Assembly: GCA_030427705.1 (NCBI GenBank)
Contig: JAUIBR010000039.1
Span: 1-63,045, forward strand
Direction of reading: 5' to 3'
DNA from: a bacterium
GTDB lineage: Bacteria; Myxococcota_A; Bradymonadia; Bradymonadales; Bradymonadaceae
DNA: 63,045 nt
Part shown: positions 54,106 through 62,847 of the stretch, in pieces
Layout: each line of letters starts with the position of its first letter
Numbering within the stretch: the stretch's first letter is position 1
Translations under genes and position numbers: made by a program
Notes under the pieces: model-generated
Database searches by the model: none
Told to the model about the DNA's origin: nothing
Seen by the model: only the letters and a program-made list of their open reading frames with translations

Positions 54106-56300
54106 AGTACCGCGGCCTAACGCTAGACCGCTTTCAGGGCGAAGCGATTTCTCACATCAAAGATGGGAAATCGGTGTTGGTCTCTGCGCCCACCGGCACA
54201 GGTAAGACGCTGATCGCAGACTTCCTGATCGACGAGATTATGGAGTCTGGAGGGGACGTTATCTATACGGCTCCCATCAAAGCACTCTCGAACCAAAAAT
54301 ACCGCCAGTATTCTAAATTGTTCGGCAAAGAGCGCGTGGGTTTGGTCACCGGCGATATTGTCATCAATCGCGATGCACCGCTGAAGATCATGACTACCGA
54401 GATTCTGCGCAACATGTTGCTGCATGGCTCGGACGCAATTGAAGCACACCTTTTGGACGATGAGCGCGAGGAGTTCCTGGCGACCGCGCCGGCATCTCAC
54501 ACGCAACTGCCGGAGATTGAGCGGTTGGAAGCGGTCATTGTCGACGAGATTCACTTCGTGGACGACCCAGATCGTGGCACGGTTTGGGAGGAAATGCTGA
54601 TCTACTTACCAAAATCCGTTCGGATTTTGGGACTATCAGCGACGCTCTCCAATCTACACGATTTCGCAGACTGGCTGTCTGAGATTCGGGAGTCCACGGT
54701 TGAGGTGGTCGTCGAAACCGAGCGTTCTGTCCCACTTAGCATCAACCTCGCCAACTCCACTGTTGGTGTGGTGAGCCCGGACCAATTCCGCAAAGAGTAC
54801 AAGCGCTGGAAAAAGGAGTCGAAAGACGACGACGACGACCGCGGGCGCGGACGTGGCCGAGGGCGCGGCAGGGGTCGTGGGCGAGGTCGGGGACGCAGCC
54901 AATCTCGCCCTTCGCGAACGAAACACCTGGAGGTGTTCCAAGAACTCGAAAACGACGCGTTTCCAGCGCTCTACTTTATCTACAGTCGCAAGCTTACCGA
55001 GACTTTGGCATTTGAGCTCTCGCGTTCGGACACCGGACATCGCATCGGTAGATTGGCAAACAAGCCCGAGATTCGCATCTACCTGGATAAGTTTGAGGAA
55101 CGGTTTCCTGAGATTTTGAATCGAGGCTTACGCAAGCTCCTGGAACGTGGAATCGCATTTCACCACGCAGGACTGCACGTCGCGTTGAAGGCGCTGGTGG
55201 AGGAGCTCTATGAGGCTCGGCTTGTGAACGTGCTCTACTGCACGTCAACGTTTGCGTTGGGTATCAATATGCCCGCTCGGACCGTCGTCTTCGACAGCCT
55301 GATGAAGTTTAATGGCGTCGACATGGTTGAGCTCTCGGTTCGCGAATTCATGCAGATGGCCGGCCGCGCCGGTCGTCGCGGGATTGATGCTGAAGGCGAT
55401 GTGGTCGTGCGGTTGGACTTTATGGACTACCCGGAGGTCCATCAGCTTGTTCCGACCCTATTGAAGGGCGACAGTGAACCCGTTTCATCGTCGTTCAATC
55501 TTTCGTTCAATTCGGTCGTCAATCTCTTAGACCGCTACGATGAATCACAGATTGAGACCATCCTCTCGAAGAGCTTCAAAGCGTATCAGAACACGAAGAA
55601 CTCCAAGCGCCTTGCTGAGCAACTTGATGACGTGTCCGAGCGTCAGGGAGACTCCAATAATCGCAAAGCGCGTCGACGGGTGGCCTATCTAGAGAGGCAG
55701 TTGGCGGAGTCGCGCCGACCGTTTCTGTGGGAGCAGTTCCAGCGCAAGGTCGCGTTCCTTCGGACCTACGGCTACATCACCGAGAAGAATGAGCTCCGCT
55801 CCGCAGCGCGAATTCTGCAGCGGATTCAGTTCGAGGAAGTCCTTGTCACCGAGCTTATCCTGGAAGGCATTTTCCAATCTTTAGAGCCTGCGCAGGTGTT
55901 TGGGGTCATGTGTGGCCTTGTGCAGAATTTGCCTCGTACTGCGCGCGTTACCCGGCCGGACGATGAATCTCCATGGTGGGAGCTCTTTGAGCGGATCGAC
56001 GTGGTGTGGGAATCTGAAGTTGTGGTCGGCGCACAGTCGGTGATTGGCCAAGAGTACACCTTCACGCCTGAACTGATGCCACTTGGCGAGCGGTGGGCGC
56101 GCGGGGACTCTCTCGCTGAGATTTTGGAAGCCGTGAGTAACCCGACCGACCTCTCAGGCGACCTCGTGGGGGCGTTCCGACGCGCCAAAGACCTCGTCGG
56201 TCAGCTTCGAAACGTGTACGAAGACGACCCAGAGCAGCGAGCGGACCTCACCAAACTGATTCGTGCAGTCACCCGCGATGAAGTGGAAGTAATCGACTAG
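54102..56300 (+). CDS. Ski2-like DEAD/DEAH-box helicase with RG-rich insert
   Basis: 732 residues. RecA1 has the Q-like start LDRFQGEAI, Walker A APTGTGKT (about 28-35), DEIH (about 148) and LSATLSN. RecA2 has ALYFIYSRK, FHHAGLH, TFALGINMPARTVV and QMAGRAGRRG. The C-terminal extension is helical. The overall type is Ski2/Mtr4-like superfamily 2, which unwinds RNA. Between the RecA domains lies an acidic stretch, then about 20 residues of alternating Arg-Gly (about 247-266), a likely RNA-binding disordered linker. Last gene of the mutS2 operon; its stop overlaps that of the convergent VWA gene (CTAG). Confidence 0.92.
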   Translation: MKYRGLTLDRFQGEAISHIKDGKSVLVSAPTGTGKTLIADFLIDEIMESGGDVIYTAPIKALSNQKYRQYSKLFGKERVGLVTGDIVINRDAPLKIMTTEILRNMLLHGSDAIEAHLLDDEREEFLATAPASHTQLPEIERLEAVIVDEIHFVDDPDRGTVWEEMLIYLPKSVRILGLSATLSNLHDFADWLSEIRESTVEVVVETERSVPLSINLANSTVGVVSPDQFRKEYKRWKKESKDDDDDRGRGRGRGRGRGRGRGRGRSQSRPSRTKHLEVFQELENDAFPALYFIYSRKLTETLAFELSRSDTGHRIGRLANKPEIRIYLDKFEERFPEILNRGLRKLLERGIAFHHAGLHVALKALVEELYEARLVNVLYCTSTFALGINMPARTVVFDSLMKFNGVDMVELSVREFMQMAGRAGRRGIDAEGDVVVRLDFMDYPEVHQLVPTLLKGDSEPVSSSFNLSFNSVVNLLDRYDESQIETILSKSFKAYQNTKNSKRLAEQLDDVSERQGDSNNRKARRRVAYLERQLAESRRPFLWEQFQRKVAFLRTYGYITEKNELRSAARILQRIQFEEVLVTELILEGIFQSLEPAQVFGVMCGLVQNLPRTARVTRPDDESPWWELFERIDVVWESEVVVGAQSVIGQEYTFTPELMPLGERWARGDSLAEILEAVSNPTDLSGDLVGAFRRAKDLVGQLRNVYEDDPEQRADLTKLIRAVTRDEVEVID

Positions 56301-58081
56301 CGCCGACGTCGGTTAATCAAACCCACAAATCCAAGGGATCCCAGAAGCATCAACCATGGAACCGGCTGCGGTGCATTTGCGGTGCTTGAGCACGCCTGAT
56401 CGGAACTCTCGGCCGCAGGTGGCGCGACGTCCACCGCAGGTGTTTCCGCAGGCGCTTCGAGCCCTTCACCGCACTGGCAGGTCCCTGTCCATGCGTCGAG
56501 CATCTCGTCCCAGGTGTTGCCAGCAATGGGGTCCTGCCAACCATTATCGCAGGTGCATGTCGTCCGCATTTGGCAGGCGATGCCTGCGTGATCCGCCGGA
56601 ATCATGAATGTCATGTTCTCGGGCTTGTTCCAGCTTTCAAAGATGTTGTCGATCTCGCCGTCACAATCATCGTCCAAGCCGTTGCAAATTTCTGGGTATG
56701 GTTCCCCCGCCGCGACACACACGTCCTCGCCCATGATGCATTGCCAGGTCCCGATTCCGCAGCGCATGTTCGAAAGCTGCGTTGGCGTAAACCCACCCAG
56801 GTCGACCGCCGTGCATGGCCCGGATTTAACGCACGCGCACGCAACCTGCGTTTTGACACGGGTTAGGTCGCCAGCGCTGATGTCTGCGCAGAGCTGTGGG
56901 GTAAGGGTCACAAATTGACGATTCGCGTCTGAGAAGTACCAGCCTTCATTATCGTAGTTCGCCGCGATTCCAGGCGGCACGCCCCAGATGTTCTCCAACT
57001 CAGTGGCCAACGGGCTAGTTGGGGCAGAAGGGTCACCGACATTTGGCAGCGAGATTTCTCCAGGCGGCATGAATGCGGCGCTAAAGGTGTGGACGATGTT
57101 CACACGGGTTGCCTGAGGATCGGGCTGTGCGCCGACGAACGGGTACGTAGCAGGGATCTCAAGTGGGAATGTACAGGCAGCGGCGCTTGCGATGTCCAGT
57201 AGGGCGTTCTTCAAATCAGATGGTGAGGTCGCCTCGATGGACCCAGTGCACTGAAGCGAGTTGAGCAAGACGGCCTGACGACAGACGCTCGGTTGCTCAG
57301 TGGATAGGTGTGAGCGCAGCTCAGTTTCCGACATCGAACAAGGATCGCGTGGTTGACCTGCGCAATCTGAAGCGAGGCAACATGTCCCGGTACCGCCGGC
57401 CGCGGCGAACAACGAGTTCGTAGATGCAGACGAGTCAGTTCCAAATCCGACGGAGTAGGTTTGGACAGCGTTACTACCCCGAGTTCGTGCAGTACAAATG
57501 GCCTGAACGCCTCGGATCGTCTCGTCAATTGGTGCGGTTGTGGAAAAGCAGTTTCCGTCTGACGTCGGTCCACCGTCGGAGATCATGACGGCGATATTGG
57601 ACCGGTTGGTGTCCATCAAGAACGAGGCGTCCCGAATCACTTCGGCGGCAGCTCCGATTTCGGTGTAACCACCAGGACCCGTACCATCCATCGCGTCTTT
57701 GATCGTGGGCGTTGGATTGATATGAGCGTCCTCTTGAACGTCCACCGCGTTGGTTGCGCCAGAGCTGAAGAACCCCAAACCGAAACGCAGTGGGTCACAG
57801 TTAGGGTCGCCGACCATGCTGCACGCACCGTCAACGGTAATGTCGTTGACGACCTCGTCGATGGCTATTGTGGCGGCTTCCCATCGGGTGAGTGACGGGT
57901 CGGTCGACGGGTCACCCATCGAGCCCGAGCGGTCGAGCATGAAATAAAGGTTTGGAGCATCCGCGCCAACCGCGCGGTCTGACTCCGGGGCACACATCGC
58001 GTCGAACGTGTAGGCGTGTGCCGTGGATGACGCCAGCATCAAAGCCAGCGCCATTGGGATGAGTATGCGAGTTTTCGCCAT
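56297..58081 (-). CDS. VWA-domain secreted protein with MYXO-CTERM-like tail
   Basis: About 594 residues from the ATG at 58081, which starts a clean signal peptide (ends AHA-Y); GAGA upstream is a weak ribosome site. The von Willebrand A domain has the MIDAS motif DRSGSMG and SDGGPTSDG. Several Cys-rich stretches follow, then a MopE-like calcium motif, CNGLDDDCDGEID. The C-terminus has ACSS, a short linker, a hydrophobic helix and RRRR, matching the MYXO-CTERM-type sorting signal of Myxococcota. Likely exposed on the cell surface or outer-membrane vesicles. Confidence 0.87.
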   Translation of the reverse strand: MAKTRILIPMALALMLASSTAHAYTFDAMCAPESDRAVGADAPNLYFMLDRSGSMGDPSTDPSLTRWEAATIAIDEVVNDITVDGACSMVGDPNCDPLRFGLGFFSSGATNAVDVQEDAHINPTPTIKDAMDGTGPGGYTEIGAAAEVIRDASFLMDTNRSNIAVMISDGGPTSDGNCFSTTAPIDETIRGVQAICTARTRGSNAVQTYSVGFGTDSSASTNSLFAAAGGTGTCCLASDCAGQPRDPCSMSETELRSHLSTEQPSVCRQAVLLNSLQCTGSIEATSPSDLKNALLDIASAAACTFPLEIPATYPFVGAQPDPQATRVNIVHTFSAAFMPPGEISLPNVGDPSAPTSPLATELENIWGVPPGIAANYDNEGWYFSDANRQFVTLTPQLCADISAGDLTRVKTQVACACVKSGPCTAVDLGGFTPTQLSNMRCGIGTWQCIMGEDVCVAAGEPYPEICNGLDDDCDGEIDNIFESWNKPENMTFMIPADHAGIACQMRTTCTCDNGWQDPIAGNTWDEMLDAWTGTCQCGEGLEAPAETPAVDVAPPAAESSDQACSSTANAPQPVPWLMLLGSLGFVGLINRRRR

Positions 58082-58226
58082 CAAATGTCTCGGTGCTACG
58101 TCTGGCAACCATAAGGGCAAATATCGTTCCACACTTTCACCACCAAAATGCACGCAAACACGTGGGTTTTGTGGCCCATTGGTATGAAAAAATGTAACGG
58201 CTATGCACTAAGTACATAGTAGCGAA

Positions 58227-59390
58227 TTATTGCACGTCGATCATGTAATTGAACGGTTTTGGACTCGCTGTCAGTTTATCGATGACAACGAAGTGGTCTC
58301 CCGCGGTCTCGACCGTGTAGTTCAGGACGTCCCCAAGGTCCCGACCCGCTGCGCAAGTCGTGGAGGGCGCTTGGCATGACGTGAGCACGAAGATGGCATT
58401 ATCGTTGTCATCGTTCATCGTCGTGTCCACCGTGATGGTCTGGCCCACCGTGAGTCCAGGAAGTCGCAAGACCATATCCGGACCCGGTGTGGCGATGCCG
58501 CCCATCATCGATGGTGAGCAGGACATTTCGTTTTCGAAGTTGAATTGGCTCGTGTAGCCCTGCGTGTCTCCGCTAAACGACATTGCGCCGTTCACATCGA
58601 TTGCAACAGCGCATGTGTTCCCAAAGCAGTCTCCGGCATTGCAGCCGTTTGCGCATGCGAATGTGCCCGAGCCACAGACTTCGATATCGGCACCCATGCA
58701 GGTCCGATCTCCGACCGTGCAGTTTTGTTCTTGGAATTGCGCGGCAACTTGGAACGGCCCGGTATCAAAGCCAATCGCAGGTTCGACGACCAGGAAGTAG
58801 TCCACACCCGGTTGGGCCACGAATTGGGTTGTCTCGGGATCCGAGCAGACCAGTGATTCACCAGCCGCACCGCAATCACCAGTTCGAACTTCCATCAGCC
58901 AGTCGACGTTTGTTGCGCTCGACGTCAAGGTCAGTCGAGTCAACGCGCGTGCGTTCACCTGAAATCGGAACACATTTTCAGGACCAGAGTAGTTGTTCAC
59001 AGTCTGTACGCAGGCGGTGTCGAACGTGTCCACGAAGTTCGTCGTGTCTCCCACGAATGTATGGGCTTGTGTGACGGGCAAGATGCCTTCGTCTTTCACC
59101 TCATCGCATGCCAACTTTGCGTCCATCGCGACACAGTCACCGCGGACACATTTAAGGCCTGCTTCGCACATGACGCCGACGCAGGAGGGGCCACCGTTGT
59201 TATTCGTGTTGGCCATGTCTCCCATATCCATGTCGTTGTCATCCATGTCGCCCATGTCATCGACGTTGTTCACGTTGTTCATGGAACTGTCGGGAACATC
59301 GACAATATTATTGGCGTTTCCGCCATCATCGCCGCAGGCCGAGAAGAGTAGACAGGAAACGAACAAAACGACCAAACGTCGCAATGACAT
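58227..59390 (-). CDS. Cys-rich lipoprotein with Asn/Asp/Met linker
   Basis: 387 residues. Signal and lipobox (FSAC), then about 45 residues rich in Asn, Asp, Met and Gly, then a Cys-rich block (CVGVMCEAGLKCVRGDC). Two beta-rich domains resembling bacterial pre-peptidase C-terminal (PPC-like) domains follow (FRFQVNARALTRLTL, YFLVVEPAIG, DHFVVIDKL). PPC-like assignment is tentative. CGGAG precedes the ATG. Surface-exposed by inference. Confidence 0.83.
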   Translation of the reverse strand: MSLRRLVVLFVSCLLFSACGDDGGNANNIVDVPDSSMNNVNNVDDMGDMDDNDMDMGDMANTNNNGGPSCVGVMCEAGLKCVRGDCVAMDAKLACDEVKDEGILPVTQAHTFVGDTTNFVDTFDTACVQTVNNYSGPENVFRFQVNARALTRLTLTSSATNVDWLMEVRTGDCGAAGESLVCSDPETTQFVAQPGVDYFLVVEPAIGFDTGPFQVAAQFQEQNCTVGDRTCMGADIEVCGSGTFACANGCNAGDCFGNTCAVAIDVNGAMSFSGDTQGYTSQFNFENEMSCSPSMMGGIATPGPDMVLRLPGLTVGQTITVDTTMNDDNDNAIFVLTSCQAPSTTCAAGRDLGDVLNYTVETAGDHFVVIDKLTASPKPFNYMIDVQ

Positions 59391-59446
59391 AGGAACTCCG
59401 GGAGGTGGATGTTCAGATTGAACCGAACCCTGCGGCTCGGGTCAAG

Positions 59447-60241
59447 TCAAGCCGACTCAATGTCACCATATCGTTTGATGGTGAGGTCGAGATACTCGGT
59501 AGATTGGTCGATCCCGACGAATTCGCGCCCATAGGTTTTGGCCGCGATCCCGGTGGTGCCCGAACCACAGAATGGGTCTAGAATTCGGTCGCCTTCGTCC
59601 GTCGCCGCTAAGACAATACGTCGCATAAGCGCAATTGGCTTCTGAGTTGGGTGCTTTCCGTGCACCTTCTCGGCCTTGCGAGGCGACATGATGTTCCAGA
59701 GGTTCTTCATCTGCTTCCCGCCGTTCTCTTCCTTCATCAGCTGGTAGTTGAAGGTGTGCTTCGTCTTAGGTGTGCGACCCGCCCAGATGATGGTCTCGGT
59801 GCCGTGGGTAAAGTAGCGGCACGAGAGATTTGGCGGCGGGTTAACCTTGAACCACGCAATATCGTTGAGGATCTTAAAATCCAACGATTGCATGGCGAAC
59901 CCGATACTGTAGATAACGTGCTGCGTGCCCGAAACCCAGATCGTTCCGTTGGGCTTGAGCAGGCGCTGGCATGAGGCAAGCCATCGAAGGTTGAACTCGT
60001 GGTTCTCAAGCACGCCCTGCGAACGGTCCCAACGGCCCTTATTGACCGACACCATGCGGCCGTTCTTGCACGTCACGCCATCGTTCGAGAGGAAGTAGGG
60101 CGGATCCGCAAAGATCATGTCGAATTGCTCGGCTTCCATTGATTCGAGCAATTCCAGGGAATCTGCGTTGTAGAGGGTGAAACCGTCTTCCGAGAAATAG
60201 GGCTTCTCGGAAACACCATTAGCTTGAACAGCAGCGTTCAT
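59447..60241 (-). CDS. Orphan DpnA-like adenine-specific DNA methyltransferase
   Basis: 264 residues. The catalytic motif DPPY (about 46-49, FADPPYFLSN) precedes the AdoMet motif DPFCGSGTTG (about 216-225), a permuted order typical of the beta class. The blocks VVSVDKG-like (MVSVNKGRWDR), KPNGTIWVSG, PNLSCRYFTH and GKHPTQKP closely follow, from memory, those of DpnA (M.DpnIIB), which makes N6-methyladenine in GATC. No restriction endonuclease is adjacent, so it is an orphan and may act as an epigenetic regulator. AAGG precedes the ATG. Confidence 0.9.
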   Translation of the reverse strand: MNAAVQANGVSEKPYFSEDGFTLYNADSLELLESMEAEQFDMIFADPPYFLSNDGVTCKNGRMVSVNKGRWDRSQGVLENHEFNLRWLASCQRLLKPNGTIWVSGTQHVIYSIGFAMQSLDFKILNDIAWFKVNPPPNLSCRYFTHGTETIIWAGRTPKTKHTFNYQLMKEENGGKQMKNLWNIMSPRKAEKVHGKHPTQKPIALMRRIVLAATDEGDRILDPFCGSGTTGIAAKTYGREFVGIDQSTEYLDLTIKRYGDIESA

Positions 60242-60354
60242 GACATCCTTGTCGTCTTTCGCTCGACCTTGAGCGGGCCTGTGGGCCAGTATTTACGCGG
60301 TTTTCAAGCGCCCGTCCGTGGGCAGCAATCCGTCGCGCGGATCTGTATAAGATC

Positions 60355-60382
60355 AAACTAAAATAGGCCCCAGATGTGTCAA
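60355..60382 (-). promoter_or_regulatory. Possible promoter of the methyltransferase gene
   Basis: On the minus strand an exact TTGACA (60382-60377), a 16-base spacer and TAGTTT (60360-60355, 3 of 6). It lies in the 188-bp gap between mtnC and the methyltransferase. Confidence 0.3.
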
Positions 60383-60429
60383 AAAAATTTCTTAATAAGC
60401 CGGGAAAGGTTCTGAAGTCGGGGAAGAAT

Positions 60430-61149
60430 CTATGGGATGTTGGTGAAGTCTTCGGCGGTGCGGAAACCGTGCTCTGGTGGGAGCGGGGCGTTGCCTGGGC
60501 GCAGGGTAATGAGCACCGAAAGCCCAGCTTGGTCTGCGGCGACCGCCTCAGAGTGTTTGTCGGTTGCGAACAGGACGTTCTCCGCGTCAACGGCAAGTGA
60601 CTCCACGATCTTCGTGTAGCTGTCGGGGTCTGTTTTTGGGCCGATGAGCGTGTCGTAGTAACCCGAGAGATACTGCGTGAGATCTCCTGCTTCACTGCAA
60701 CCAAACAGGAGCTTCTGCGCAGCAACGCTCCCGGACGAGTAGATGCACACCGGAATCCCGGCTTCGCTCCACCGTTTCAGCGCCTCGGGCACGTCGTCGA
60801 ACACGTGGCCCTTCAGCTCGCCGGAGTCGTAACCCGAACGCCAGATCTTCCCCTGCAGACTCTTCAGCCCGGTGACTTTTCGGTCTGCATCCATCAGTGC
60901 ATGGAGGTAGGTCAACGTCTCATCTGGCGTTGGCTCAAGCGGCAAAGCGTTTCCCTCGCCAGCCTTCGCATCAATCGCAGACTGCGCGACTAGTGATTCG
61001 ACATCGCGCTGAACGGATTCATCATCCCAGTGCGCCTTGAGATAGGAATCCATGTGAGCGCGGGCAAATGGGAACAACACATCGTAGACGAACGAGATCG
61101 ATGTGGTTGTGCCCTCGATATCCAGAACAATGGCTGTTATTGACGACAT
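60430..61149 (-). CDS. mtnC: Acireductone synthase (enolase-phosphatase E1)
   Basis: 239 residues. The HAD-family start VLDIEGTTTSISFVYDVLFPFAR is diagnostic for MtnC/E1, followed by QGKIWRSGYDSGELKGHVF and YSSGSVAAQKLLFG. It converts diketo-methylthiopentyl phosphate to acireductone in the methionine salvage pathway, in the cytoplasm. AGGAAA lies before the ATG. No other salvage gene is nearby. It follows the small lipoprotein gene with about 50 bp between them. Confidence 0.96.
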   Translation of the reverse strand: MSSITAIVLDIEGTTTSISFVYDVLFPFARAHMDSYLKAHWDDESVQRDVESLVAQSAIDAKAGEGNALPLEPTPDETLTYLHALMDADRKVTGLKSLQGKIWRSGYDSGELKGHVFDDVPEALKRWSEAGIPVCIYSSGSVAAQKLLFGCSEAGDLTQYLSGYYDTLIGPKTDPDSYTKIVESLAVDAENVLFATDKHSEAVAADQAGLSVLITLRPGNAPLPPEHGFRTAEDFTNIP

Positions 61150-61200
61150 AGCTCGATTTCCTAAATGGGAATCAAATTCGAACGAGGATTTGTTATATTT

Positions 61201-61491
61201 TTAGGGAGGCGAATCTGTCGAGTCGCTCTGGTTTGATTTTGGAGGCAAACATGCCTCATCGTTTTCGAGCATCTCGGCCGCCTGCTTAGATTCTGTTGAA
61301 TTCGGATACTCGCGCCGAACACGTTCCAGTAAGGTTTCGTAGGCGCGACGGTCGTGTCTTTGACAAGCAGCTTGCGCTGACTCAATCAGTTCACCGGGTG
61401 GTGCGGCTAGCGGTTTTCCCTGATGCGGGTAACAACCCACGGCGAATGCCAACATCATCAAGGCAAAAAAACTAACGAATCGAATTGCCAT
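61201..61491 (-). CDS. Small lipoprotein
   Basis: 96 residues from the ATG at 61491 (MAIRFV); an ATG at 61500 adds three residues. The signal ends in the lipobox AVGC. The mature part has two or three helices with a TPR-like spacing (ACQRHDRRAYETLLERVRREYP) and a hydrophilic Ser/Asp/Pro tail. Possibly a small outer-membrane scaffold protein; function unknown. It is divergent from the next gene with 51 bp between the starts. Confidence 0.75.
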   Translation of the reverse strand: MAIRFVSFFALMMLAFAVGCYPHQGKPLAAPPGELIESAQAACQRHDRRAYETLLERVRREYPNSTESKQAAEMLENDEACLPPKSNQSDSTDSPP

Positions 61492-61542
61492 CGGTATCAT
61501 CCGAATTGTGACTCAGCGTAAGCTTGCGTTTAGGAGTACCAC

Positions 61543-62352
61543 ATGTCGCACATTATCGCCTTCAGCTGTACGAACGAAGGCCTAAAGGCCGAGGCTCTAA
61601 AAGCCCTTGAAGTCGAGGCCCCCCTTGCAGATGCGTCTGAGTCGTCAGGCGTCGGAATCGCTTGGGTTCAAGGCGGCCGGTCACTTCGTCGTTCAAATCC
61701 GAGGCCCAAAGGGTCGCCGTCGATTCATAGTCTCCTTGCGGATGTCCCGAATCGTGCACTTATTGGTTATGTGCGCGACGCGAGCCTTCCGCCAGTTGCT
61801 GATTCTGCCGATCTTCAGCCGTTTCGATTTCGAGGATGGGTGTTTGCCCATGTCGGTGAGAAGCCGGAGTCGTCTGATGCGCGCGAGGCCCTGCTAGAGA
61901 ACATCCCGGACTTCATCCAGACCACATTGGGCAGTGGCGACGGGCATCATGCCCTGTTCCAGCACCTGCTGGCTGCACTTCACCGTCAGGACGCAATCGA
62001 TATCAAACCTTTTGATGCAAACACTGCCGCGACCGTCATCGCCAAAGCCGCAGGGCTTGCTCAGGCTGAAGCCGCGGTTGCCAACTACCATGCGGTGATT
62101 GGCGCGGAACGAAGCACATTCGCGGTACGCATGGGAGACCCACTCTGGGCTCGGATTATCCGAGGCATCGAGGTTGTCGAAGAAGAACCGATGTTCGCTG
62201 GCCACAAACCAAAGACGAAGTCCTACCCAAGTTTTCGAGCCTGCATGATCGTGAACGGCGAACGGCCGGAGGGAGATTGGCAAGAGGTGCCAGATCGAAC
62301 GGTGGCCTGGGTGAACGAAGATTGGGATTTGGTGTTTACCCCAATCGACTAA
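61543..62352 (+). CDS. Class-II glutamine-amidotransferase-like protein with Ser at position 2
   Basis: 269 residues; AGGAG precedes the ATG. The fold pattern of GATase_4/EgtC-like proteins is visible: MxxIIAFS, GVGIAWVQGG, ALIGYVRDAS, LQPFRFRGWVFAHVG. In active class-II enzymes the nucleophile is Cys2; here residue 2 is Ser (M-S-H), and the usual HNG is HVG. It therefore probably lacks glutaminase activity, or uses Ser after Met removal like some Ntn hydrolases. Its stop shares bases with the convergent zinc-ribbon gene. Confidence 0.8.
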   Translation: MSHIIAFSCTNEGLKAEALKALEVEAPLADASESSGVGIAWVQGGRSLRRSNPRPKGSPSIHSLLADVPNRALIGYVRDASLPPVADSADLQPFRFRGWVFAHVGEKPESSDAREALLENIPDFIQTTLGSGDGHHALFQHLLAALHRQDAIDIKPFDANTAATVIAKAAGLAQAEAAVANYHAVIGAERSTFAVRMGDPLWARIIRGIEVVEEEPMFAGHKPKTKSYPSFRACMIVNGERPEGDWQEVPDRTVAWVNEDWDLVFTPID

Positions 62353-62840
62353 GTCGACTTTTTCTTCCGTCGAACTTTGAGCAGCCCATCGACCGATTCG
62401 GCTCCTTCCAAACGCGACTTATCTGGGATCGCCTGCTCTTGTTTACAGCGCTCACAAACGTAGTCCGTGCCAGGTTTTGGGAGACGCCCGACGATGTCGG
62501 TTCGACCACATTCAACGCAGTCGATCTTGAATTCGGGCCGAGTTGTTTCCATCTGCTTCTTCTCACGAACGATCTTCCAGCGGTCGCTAGCTTCATGCTC
62601 CTGCATGCAGTCTTCGCAGAGAATCTCGTCTAGCGAGACCTTAGGGCGATAGTCGAGCGACGATTCGATCCCGCATCCAGAGCAGGTGAAATTAAACTGA
62701 ACCCGAGTGCCATGTTTCTTCCGAGGCGCGTTCTGGGTCTTGCTGAGGTTGTGCGAGAACTGCTTTCGGGACTGATCTGCGTCCTTCCACTGGCCTTCGT
62801 GCTTTTCAGGTTGTTCTTTTTCTTGTTCTTCGTCGCTCAT
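62349..62840 (-). CDS. Double zinc-ribbon protein
   Basis: 163 residues from the ATG at 62840 (MSDEEQEK); the longer frame to 62963 overlaps the upstream gene and is not used. A very charged N-terminus (about 45 residues) is followed by two zinc-ribbon-like units: CSGC with CEDC (about 52 and 74) and CVEC with CERC (about 109 and 130). The tail is basic (RRKKKS). Nucleic-acid binding is likely by type; the target is unknown. It starts 7 bp after the cut upstream gene. Confidence 0.8.
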   Translation of the reverse strand: MSDEEQEKEQPEKHEGQWKDADQSRKQFSHNLSKTQNAPRKKHGTRVQFNFTCSGCGIESSLDYRPKVSLDEILCEDCMQEHEASDRWKIVREKKQMETTRPEFKIDCVECGRTDIVGRLPKPGTDYVCERCKQEQAIPDKSRLEGAESVDGLLKVRRKKKST

Positions 62841-62847
62841 GTACTGC

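Noticed and set aside
61690-61710. tRNA T-loop-like GTTCAAATCC
   Set aside because: It lies inside a clear coding sequence and no acceptor stem or anticodon arm can be formed around it.
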